NCBI GenBank assembly: GCA_030635465.1
Contig: DAOVYU010000004.1
Coordinates: 1 to 13,474 of the forward strand
Reading direction: 5' to 3'
DNA: 13,474 nucleotides
Origin: Bacteroidales bacterium
GTDB taxonomy: Bacteria > Bacteroidota > Bacteroidia > Bacteroidales > JAADJA01
A program made the position numbers and the translations under genes. Of this stretch, positions 7,649 through 13,474 are shown piece after piece; the first letter of the stretch is position 1; each line of letters begins with the position of its first letter. Below the pieces are notes generated by a model. The model made no database searches. It had not been told where the DNA came from and was given only the letters and a program-made list of their open reading frames with translations.

Positions 7649-7656
7649 TACTTTTG
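7649..7656 (+). promoter_or_regulatory. Candidate -7 box of the LolC/E-type permease gene
   Basis: TACTTTTG matches TAnnTTTG and ends 17 bases before the TTG start at 7674. No good TTG element is visible 17-23 bases upstream (the best is TTTA at 7627-7630), so the -33 half is weak. Confidence 0.4.
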
Positions 7657-7673
7657 TACAAATTATCATTCAA

Positions 7674-8900
7674 TTGAACTTCGAATTATTTATAGCAGGC
7701 AGAATTTTTTCAAAAAGCAAGGCTAATTTTTCTCATCCAATAGTAAGATTGGGAATTATCAGTGTTGCTCTAGGTCTTTCTGTGATGATCATTTCAGTAT
7801 CTATAGTCACTGGTTTCCAGCAACAAATAAGAGAAAAAGTTATTGGATTTGGATCACATATCACCATTAATAATTTTGAAGTTAACACCTCTTTAGAACC
7901 AAATCCCCTGAGTAAAAATCAGTCGTTTTATCCTTCACTCGATACGCTTATTGGAATTAAACACATCCAGGTATTCGCCACAAAAGCAGGTATTATTAAA
8001 ACGGATGAACAAATTGAAGGTGTTATATTAAAAGGTATTGATAGTAATTACGATTGGTCATTCTTTGAAGATAAAATTATTGAAGGCCATCATTTTATTG
8101 TTTCAGATTCGGCAAAAACAGATGATGTCATCATTTCAAAAAACCTTGTTTCCAGGCTAAAGTTATCACTTGGAGATCCATTATTTATGTATTTTATAAT
8201 ACAGGATGAAATGCAACCTCGTGGCAGGAAATTCAACATCAGCGGTATTTTTGAAACAGGTTTGGAGGAGTTTGACAAGCTATATGTTATCGGGGATATA
8301 TACCATATTCAAAAGCTGAATAAATGGGAAGATGATCAAGTGGGTGGATTTGAAGTACTTATTGATAACTTTGAACAAATTGATGAAATGGGTGAATTGG
8401 TTTACCAGCATATAGGATATAACCTGAACTCAAAAACCATCAAACAATTGCACCCTCAAATATTCGAATGGTTATCATTGCAAGATATGAATGTCATTGT
8501 AATTATTTCATTGATGGTTCTGGTAGCAGGAATAACTATGATTTCTACTTTATTGATACTGATCCTTGAAAAAACTAATATGATAGGAATACTAAAAGCT
8601 TACGGTACGAGGAACAGTAGCATCAGAAAGATATTTATTTATAATGCCATTTATATCATCGGAAAAGGATTGATATGGGGTAATGCCATTGCTCTCGGAC
8701 TAAGTTTGTTGCAGCTAAAAACAGGAATATTTAAATTAAATCAGGAATCGTATTATGTCTCAGAAATCCCTGTTAATCTTCAGCTTTCTCAATTTCTGAT
8801 CATCAATATTGGGACTTTGATCATTTGTACATTGATGCTTATCATTCCTACCTATATCATAACTAAAATAACTCCTATCAAGGCTATTCGATTTAATTAG
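7674..8900 (+). CDS. LolC/LolE-type ABC transporter permease (FtsX superfamily)
   Basis: Inner-membrane permease of 408 residues in the layout of LolC/LolE, which with the ATPase LolD releases mature lipoproteins to the periplasmic carrier LolA. It has a short N-terminal cytoplasmic segment, transmembrane helix 1 at about residues 25-47 followed by GFQQQIREKVIGFGSHI (47-63), a periplasmic MacB-like core (about 50-265), and three C-terminal helices (about 272-298, 321-346 and 374-396). Between helices 2 and 3 is the cytoplasmic coupling segment LEKTNMIGILKAYGTR (298-313) that contacts the ATPase. The protein ends in TPIKAIRFN, typical of the family. The start is TTG 7674, which gives the usual MNFELFIA beginning; no ATG is available nearby. 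No lolD-like ATPase lies in the window, so the partner must be encoded elsewhere. FtsX itself is shorter and differently arranged. LolC versus LolE cannot be told apart; other FtsX-type exporters remain possible. Confidence 0.8.
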   Translation: MNFELFIAGRIFSKSKANFSHPIVRLGIISVALGLSVMIISVSIVTGFQQQIREKVIGFGSHITINNFEVNTSLEPNPLSKNQSFYPSLDTLIGIKHIQVFATKAGIIKTDEQIEGVILKGIDSNYDWSFFEDKIIEGHHFIVSDSAKTDDVIISKNLVSRLKLSLGDPLFMYFIIQDEMQPRGRKFNISGIFETGLEEFDKLYVIGDIYHIQKLNKWEDDQVGGFEVLIDNFEQIDEMGELVYQHIGYNLNSKTIKQLHPQIFEWLSLQDMNVIVIISLMVLVAGITMISTLLILILEKTNMIGILKAYGTRNSSIRKIFIYNAIYIIGKGLIWGNAIALGLSLLQLKTGIFKLNQESYYVSEIPVNLQLSQFLIINIGTLIICTLMLIIPTYIITKITPIKAIRFN

Positions 8901-8912
8901 GAAAATGTATTA

Positions 8913-9998
8913 TTAATTACCGCTTATATTTCTAATCAAGTCAATATATATAGGCAAATGATCACTATAACCATTGTTATAGGAAAACCCCACATAGGTC
9001 CGGAAGGGTTTTTCACCAAGATGTTTAAAATCATCCTCAAACAAAAAATCAGGATTATAAATCTGTGCACCTCTGTTTAAGACTTGTAATGGCTGCTTCC
9101 CAGAAATCAGGTTTGCAGAAACAATAAACTGATCAATGATACTCCAGTCTTCCAAATATTTACTGGTACCTTCAACTCCATCTTTTTTATAAGAACTCAT
9201 TAAATTGAACAAATCGTTCTTCTGAAAAGTAGTAGTATCAATTTTCGCTTGTAAAAAATCATTTATGCTTTCGTCCCAGGGTTCATCATTAAAATCCCCC
9301 ATGATAATAATATTCGGATTATTTTCAGCTATAAATAATGAATCAACCTGTTTACGCAAAACAGCAGCAACAAACTCTCTTTTAGGTTTGGTTACAAGAT
9401 AACCTCCATACCGTGATGGCCAGTGATTAACAAAAATATGAATGGTGTCCTTTTCTGACAATATGCCCTTCACATGTAATATATCCCTGGTTCTGGATAC
9501 TGTATCAAATGGGAATCTAATACCAATGGTTCTATACTCAATGGGTGTAAACCCTGAAGAACGATAAATCAAAGCAACGTCAATCCCTCTCCAATCGGGT
9601 GATTCTTCATGAATTATTTTATAGTCAAAAGTTTTCAAGGGTGTTTGATAAACAAGCTTATTCAATACAAATCTGTTTTCCACTTCGCACAAACCTACTA
9701 TAACAGGAGGATTCCATCCACCTATACCAATAATCACTTTGTAGATATTGTTCAATTTTTTGTAAAATCTTTTGTTATTCCAATTGCGATCACCTTCAGG
9801 TGTAAATTCATCATCACGTTTTAAGGAATCATTATAAATATCAAATAGATTCTCAACATTGTAAAAAGTAATTCGACTTGCATTATTTGAATCTTCAACG
9901 GTTTCAGTAGGTTGCTGACCATAATTGGTACAGGACTGTACCATCAAACTGACCCATAGAATCAAACCTGTTATTTGTATTATTTTTAAAATTCGCAA
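8913..9998 (-). CDS. Endonuclease/exonuclease/phosphatase-fold lipoprotein
   Basis: Predicted lipoprotein of 361 residues with an N-terminal hydrophobic signal (residues 4-20) ending in VQSC, with C23 as the lipidated cysteine. It is therefore expected outside the cytoplasm, probably on the outer membrane. The rest is the metal-dependent EEP (DNase I-like) fold: FYNVENLFD (45-53) supplies the conserved Asn, GLCEVEN (102-108) the catalytic Glu, RGIDVALIYR (137-146) and NHWPSRYGG (191-199) the middle motifs, IIMGDFNDEP (231-240) the Asp/Asn pair, and YSDHLPIYIDL (344-354) the final Asp-His dyad. All key residues are present, so an active phosphodiesterase or phosphatase is likely; the substrate (nucleic acid, phospholipid or phosphorylated sugar) is not visible. 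The start is TTG 9998, the only usual start codon between the in-frame TAG at 10022-10020 and the signal peptide. It converges on the permease gene with a 12-base gap and no terminator. Confidence 0.85.
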   Translation of the reverse strand: MRILKIIQITGLILWVSLMVQSCTNYGQQPTETVEDSNNASRITFYNVENLFDIYNDSLKRDDEFTPEGDRNWNNKRFYKKLNNIYKVIIGIGGWNPPVIVGLCEVENRFVLNKLVYQTPLKTFDYKIIHEESPDWRGIDVALIYRSSGFTPIEYRTIGIRFPFDTVSRTRDILHVKGILSEKDTIHIFVNHWPSRYGGYLVTKPKREFVAAVLRKQVDSLFIAENNPNIIIMGDFNDEPWDESINDFLQAKIDTTTFQKNDLFNLMSSYKKDGVEGTSKYLEDWSIIDQFIVSANLISGKQPLQVLNRGAQIYNPDFLFEDDFKHLGEKPFRTYVGFSYNNGYSDHLPIYIDLIRNISGN

Positions 9999-10096
9999 TT
10001 GTCTATTTTTAGAATAAATCTATACTGATATCAAAGAAATTTATTCAATTTCCTTCTAATTCATTTATTAATTACAATCTTAAAACATTCTAAATT

Positions 10097-10104
10097 CAAA
10101 ATTA
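10097..10104 (-). promoter_or_regulatory. Possible -7 box for the EEP-fold lipoprotein gene
   Basis: The minus strand reads TAATTTTG, a TAnnTTTG match, about 100 bases upstream of the TTG start at 9998. No TTG lies at the right distance for a -33 element, so the support is weak. Confidence 0.25.
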
Positions 10105-10157
10105 CACTTGTAGACAATAAAATTTAGAATCATTTTTTATTTTTTGTTAACACTTAA

Positions 10158-10187
10158 TTGGAAGTTATCCATTAATCCATACATTTG
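10158..10187 (+). promoter_or_regulatory. Candidate gatE-gatD promoter
   Basis: TTG (10158-10160), a 19-base spacer, then TACATTTG (10180-10187) make the best -33/-7 match in the window. Transcription would begin near 10192-10194, leaving an untranslated leader of about 150 bases to ATG 10343 or about 185 to ATG 10379. Confidence 0.55.
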
Positions 10188-10188
10188 A

Positions 10189-10316
10189 CGGCTATTAATT
10201 TGAGACTATTTAAAAATCGTTTTTTGAATTTTTTATAGTGTGTTTTTTGGATAGATGAGGCAAATTTGATACGAATAGCAATAGCTATTTAAAGAGAATT
10301 TAACGAAATATAGCCG
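10189..10316 (+). repeat. Nested inverted repeats in the gatE leader
   Basis: AATAGC (10274-10279) and GCTATT (10284-10289) form a perfect 6-bp hairpin with loop AATA. It is enclosed by a perfect 7-base pair of arms, CGGCTAT (10189-10195) and ATAGCCG (10310-10316). The outer 5' arm overlaps the predicted transcription start, so it may act as DNA rather than RNA. Short arms in AT-rich DNA can arise by chance. Confidence 0.35.
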
Positions 10317-10342
10317 AAAAAGACGCATTAAAAAACTGAAGG

Positions 10343-12343
10343 ATGATATTTAAACAGTCTCTTAGCTTCATTCTGAAAATGAAAGACACATTTAACGCAT
10401 TGGATAATTACAATAAATCCAGAGAATCCATTGGATATGTGACGCGCAAAAAAGCCACACAAAAAGATTATGACCGGATTGGATTTATGTCAGGACTGGA
10501 GGTACACCAGCAATTATTAACGAAACATAAATTATTTTGCAAATGCCCTGCTGGCATTTATCAGAAACCAGAAGAATATGATGCTGAAGTGATTCGCCAT
10601 ATGCGGCCTACGTTGAGTGAATTGGGCGAATATGATGGAACTGCACTCATGGAATTCAAAACCAGAAAAGAAATAGTTTACCATTTATCCAATGATACAG
10701 CTTGCACATATGAAGTAGATGATACTCCACCTTTTCATATCGATACTGAAGCATTGGAAATTGCCATTCGAATATCAATACTATCAAAATTGAATATTGT
10801 TGGAGAAGTACACATTACTAGAAAACAATATTTAGATGGGAGTATTCCTACTGGATTCCAAAGAACCGGAATCATTGGAGTTGAAGGTGAAATTCAGTTA
10901 AAGCATAAGAAGATCAGGCTGATACAATTAAGCCTTGAAGAAGATTCTTGCAGAGAAGTTTCTGATATTGGTCATGTTCGTGTATACCGAACTGATCGTT
11001 TAGGAATGCCCTTGATTGAGACAGTGACCTATCCTGATTGTGTTAATCCTGATGAGGTAAAAGAGACCTGTAACTATATCCGATTCTTAAACCGGAGCAC
11101 TGGGCTTGTCCGAACTGGAATTGGTGCCGGACGGCAAGATGTAAATGTAAGTTGCCGAGGAGGTTCACGTGTTGAGATAAAAGGAGTAGCACATACAAAA
11201 TGGATACCAGAATTAACACACAACGAATCCTACAGGCAATGGGCATTGTTAAACATTCGTAAACAGTTAAAGAATAAAATCAAGGACACCTCAAAATGGA
11301 AGATCCATTCCAAGGAATTAAATGGATTATACAAACCCTCAAATCCGATTTTAAAAGAGGCCTATTTAAACAAGCATAAATTGATAATTGTTAACCTTCC
11401 GGGATTTAAACGTATTTTATCACATTTCACACAACCAGGTAAGGTGTTTGCAGATGAAATAGCAGAGAGGTTAAAAGTGATTGCATGCCTCGAAAAACCA
11501 TTTATGTTTCATTCGGAAGAATTAGAACCCAAAATCAGTAAAGAAGAGTTATCAGAAATTACCGGATCTGTTAAACCGGGTTCAGAAGATGCTCAGATTA
11601 TTTTTTGGGGACCCGAAGCAGATATTAAAACAGCTATTGAAACCATCGAAGAAAGATGCAAGATGGCTTTTGAAGGTGTGCCAAATGAAACCCGTAAATC
11701 ATTTGCAGATGGTACTACTATTTTTGAACGGGTATTACCAGGTGCTGACCGGATGTATCCTGATACTGATACCGCTCCTCTTCCACTTGCAAATGATTAC
11801 ATTGAAGAACTAAGCCGGGAAACTCCACCAGAAATCATAGATCGGTATAATCAATTGAAAGATTGGAATATACCAGAAGATACATACACCTATATTTTTA
11901 GCAGAAACTACTACCCACTAATAGAAAAGTTAATCAATCAATTGAATCTTGACCCAGTATTTGTTGGAACTTTTATAGGACATACATATAAATTTATTGA
12001 GGGTCATTACAAATCTTCTGATGTACATTATGATAAGATTATCATTAAAATGTTTGAATACCTTAAGAAAAACAAACTTGATCCGGAATTATCTAAATAC
12101 ATGATCCCAATCATTTATGAACACACAAAAATGGACTTTGATTCTGTACTTAGCAGTTTAAATTTTAAGAAAATATCAGAAGATGATGTTCTTTCGCTCA
12201 TCCCATTTTTAAAGAATAAATTTGCCCAAACCGGAAAGGTTAAATCATCAGAAAATGAAAAAAACTGGATAATGGGAGAATTGAGAAAAAAAGCAATTGG
12301 AAATATTGCATTGAAAAAATTAGCACAACAATTAAATAAATAA
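10343..12343 (+). CDS. gatE: Glu-tRNA(Gln) amidotransferase subunit E (archaeal-type GatE)
   Basis: Subunit that binds misacylated Glu-tRNA(Gln), phosphorylates the glutamyl group with ATP and amidates it with ammonia from GatD. The GatB-like core (about residues 43-290) has GFMSGLEVHQQL (47-58), LFCKCP (64-69), MRPTLSELG (87-95), RKQYLDGSIPTGFQRTG (160-176), LSLEED (196-201), TDRLGMPLIETVTYPD (217-232), GAGRQDVNVS (261-270) and RVEIKGV (276-282). After it comes the AspRS-like GAD insertion (about 345-450, with FTQPGKVFADEIAERLK at 362-378) and GVPNETRKSFADGTT (445-459) followed by MYPDTDTAPLPL (471-482). The GAD domain and VEIKGV (GatB has VEIKN) identify GatE, not GatB. The C-terminal tail (about 500-666) is GatB/YqeY-like but diverged. 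Archaeal GatE is about 620-635 residues; extra length here lies mainly at the N-terminus. ATG 10343 has AAGG directly abutting it; ATG 10379 (residue 13, MKDTFNAL) is a plausible true start. gatD follows after 6 bases. Confidence 0.93.
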   Translation: MIFKQSLSFILKMKDTFNALDNYNKSRESIGYVTRKKATQKDYDRIGFMSGLEVHQQLLTKHKLFCKCPAGIYQKPEEYDAEVIRHMRPTLSELGEYDGTALMEFKTRKEIVYHLSNDTACTYEVDDTPPFHIDTEALEIAIRISILSKLNIVGEVHITRKQYLDGSIPTGFQRTGIIGVEGEIQLKHKKIRLIQLSLEEDSCREVSDIGHVRVYRTDRLGMPLIETVTYPDCVNPDEVKETCNYIRFLNRSTGLVRTGIGAGRQDVNVSCRGGSRVEIKGVAHTKWIPELTHNESYRQWALLNIRKQLKNKIKDTSKWKIHSKELNGLYKPSNPILKEAYLNKHKLIIVNLPGFKRILSHFTQPGKVFADEIAERLKVIACLEKPFMFHSEELEPKISKEELSEITGSVKPGSEDAQIIFWGPEADIKTAIETIEERCKMAFEGVPNETRKSFADGTTIFERVLPGADRMYPDTDTAPLPLANDYIEELSRETPPEIIDRYNQLKDWNIPEDTYTYIFSRNYYPLIEKLINQLNLDPVFVGTFIGHTYKFIEGHYKSSDVHYDKIIIKMFEYLKKNKLDPELSKYMIPIIYEHTKMDFDSVLSSLNFKKISEDDVLSLIPFLKNKFAQTGKVKSSENEKNWIMGELRKKAIGNIALKKLAQQLNK

Positions 12344-12349
12344 GCAAAT

Positions 12350-13474
12350 ATGGATCAAGACTTTTTCCAGGGATATAAGGGTGATTCCTTAGCCGTTCTA
12401 AAAAAGTATCACGTCAGAGTTTGGGGCCAATCCGAAATAAATACAACCCGGGGTTCTTTTACAGGAACCGTGTTACCAAGGGCAGAAAATGATGATGATC
12501 AGCATATTGTACTTAAAATTCCTACCGGATACAATGTTGGTATCGATATAACAACGATTAAAGACATGGTTGAAACCGGTTATAAAAAAGCCAATTATAA
12601 AATCCCGGAAAAAGAATTTCCATTTACTCCTGGATTACCAAAGGTGAAACTTTTTGGAACAGGTGGTACTATTGCCTCACGCCTCGACTATAGGACAGGT
12701 GCTGTAATTCCTGCTTTTTCTCCTGGTGAATTATATGGAGCCGTACCTGAGTTGGCCGATATTTGCAACCTAGATACTGAAAAAGTATTCGCTGTTTTCA
12801 GTGAAAATATGGGTCCAAAACAATACGTATCATTAGCCAAAGCCATTGGTAAAGAAATCGCAAATGGCATTGAAGGTATTGTAATTGGTCATGGAACAGA
12901 TACATTACATCATTCTGGAGCAGCCCTGACATTTATGGTTCAAAATTCCCCGATACCAATTGTACTGGTTGGTTCACAACGATCATCTGACCGGCCAAGT
13001 TCAGATGCAGCATTGAACCTGATGCATGCCATGCATACAGCAGGTCATTCTGACATTGCTGAAGTAATGGTTTGTATGTTTGGCCCGACATCTGACGAAT
13101 ACGGCTTACTTCATAAAGGAACCCGTGTTAGAAAAATGCATTCTTCTTACCGGTCAACTTTTCGAACTATTGGAGATACACCACTGGCGAGAGTCAGCCG
13201 TACAGAAATTATTCCAATTAAGAAAAATTACAAACCTCGTCGTAAAGACCGAGATGTAAAAATTCTACCCTATTTCAGCGAGGATGTAACCATGCTGTAT
13301 TATTATCCTGGGATTAAACCCGATACCATTGACAATCTGGTTGAAGCAGGTTATAAAGGAATAATCATTGTTGGAACAGGTTTGGGTCATGTAAATAAGG
13401 AGTTATACCCTGCTATTGAACGGGCACATGCAAAAGGCGTACACATGTATATGACATTACAAACCATCTGGGGA
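12350..13474 (+). CDS. gatD: Glu-tRNA(Gln) amidotransferase subunit D (archaeal-type GatD), runs off the right edge
   Basis: Glutaminase (asparaginase-fold) subunit that supplies ammonia to GatE. The first 375 codons are present, from ATG 12350 to the window end without a stop. A Tudor-like beta-barrel occupies about residues 20-78 (RGSFTGTVLPR, HIVLKIPTGYNVGI), as in archaeal GatD and unlike simple bacterial asparaginases. The asparaginase domain follows: GTGGTIAS (103-110), then DYRTGAVIPAF (113-123), FSENMGPKQYV (150-160), HGTDTLHHSGAAL (181-193), VGSQRSSDRPSSDAALN (207-223) and GTRVRKMHSS (257-266). By alignment with E. coli asparaginase II the catalytic residues are T107, T183, D184 and K262, all present. 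DYRTGAV and SQRSSDRPSSDA are hallmarks I associate with GatD over AnsA/AnsB. Only the last part, after MTLQTIWG, is missing. It is six bases after gatE with no room for a promoter, so the two are co-transcribed and probably translated in balance. Confidence 0.94.
   Translation, partial: MDQDFFQGYKGDSLAVLKKYHVRVWGQSEINTTRGSFTGTVLPRAENDDDQHIVLKIPTGYNVGIDITTIKDMVETGYKKANYKIPEKEFPFTPGLPKVKLFGTGGTIASRLDYRTGAVIPAFSPGELYGAVPELADICNLDTEKVFAVFSENMGPKQYVSLAKAIGKEIANGIEGIVIGHGTDTLHHSGAALTFMVQNSPIPIVLVGSQRSSDRPSSDAALNLMHAMHTAGHSDIAEVMVCMFGPTSDEYGLLHKGTRVRKMHSSYRSTFRTIGDTPLARVSRTEIIPIKKNYKPRRKDRDVKILPYFSEDVTMLYYYPGIKPDTIDNLVEAGYKGIIIVGTGLGHVNKELYPAIERAHAKGVHMYMTLQTIWG

Larger units (their letters stand above)
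9999..10342. other. 344-base gene-free divergent region
   Basis: No credible coding frame is seen on either strand. The stretch is very AT-rich and holds a possible -7 box for the leftward lipoprotein gene, a good promoter match for gatE, several T6 tracts (10220-10225, 10229-10234, 10243-10248) and a small inverted-repeat set in the gatE leader. Confidence 0.7.

Noticed and set aside
7669..7678. Palindrome TTCAATTGAA overlapping the permease start as an operator
   Set aside because: A 10-base palindrome of common AT-rich words is expected by chance, and no second copy or conserved context is visible.
10220..10248. Phased T6 tracts as curved DNA or an UP element for gatE
   Set aside because: Centre spacings of about 9 and 14 bases are irregular, and the tracts lie downstream of the predicted transcription start.
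10343..12343. Bacterial GatB of a GatCAB complex
   Set aside because: The protein carries the GAD insertion (about residues 345-450) and VEIKGV, is much longer than GatB (about 480), and is followed by a GatD-type protein instead of gatA or gatC.
12350..13474. Plain L-asparaginase (AnsA/AnsB type)
   Set aside because: It has the Tudor-like N-terminal barrel and the GatD-type motifs DYRTGAV and SQRSSDRPSSDA, and is coupled to gatE.

Overview
The window looks like a chromosomal segment from an AT-rich member of the Bacteroidota. Four things point there: Rho has a long charged insert after its N-terminal domain, the murein ligase is of the Bacteroidota type, the O-antigen and Lol genes indicate a Gram-negative envelope, and several gene starts are preceded by the Bacteroidota -7 box TAnnTTTG with almost no Shine-Dalgarno signals. 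I see no tRNA, rRNA, insertion sequence, phage gene or CRISPR array. The phylum call is inferred from these features; I could not place it lower.

Layout. Positions 1-464 (-) hold the start of a metallo-beta-lactamase-fold hydrolase cut by the window edge. It diverges from an mpl-like murein peptide ligase (550-1911, +), and the two share a short intergenic region with back-to-back -7 boxes. mpl converges on rho (1993-3633, -), with a strong bidirectional terminator between them. Upstream of rho, on the same strand, lies a polysaccharide module: two Wzz-type chain-length/co-polymerase proteins (6480-7520 and 5359-6444) and an O-antigen ligase/polymerase-family membrane protein (3871-5328). The two Wzz genes are joined by an A10 slippery tract, and the downstream frame stays open back to that tract, so a fused product is possible. 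Divergent from this module is a LolC/E-type ABC permease (7674-8900, +), which converges with only a 12-base gap on a lipoprotein of the endonuclease/exonuclease/phosphatase fold (8913-9998, -).

After a 344-base gene-free stretch comes the most striking part: gatE (10343-12343, +) and gatD (12350 to the window end, +), six bases apart. Together these encode the two-subunit Glu-tRNA(Gln) amidotransferase usually regarded as archaeal. GatD has the Tudor-like N-terminal barrel and the asparaginase domain with all four catalytic residues. GatE has the GatB-like kinase core plus the AspRS-type GAD insertion that GatB lacks. In archaea GatD releases ammonia from glutamine (or asparagine), and GatE activates and amidates the misacylated Glu-tRNA(Gln). 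The bacterial version here has a longer N-terminus and a diverged C-terminal tail.

How the genes relate: the left two thirds is mostly cell-envelope work (murein recycling, surface polysaccharide length control and polymerisation or ligation, lipoprotein release) with rho in the middle. The right third is translation quality and tRNA-dependent amidation, apparently transcribed from its own promoter.
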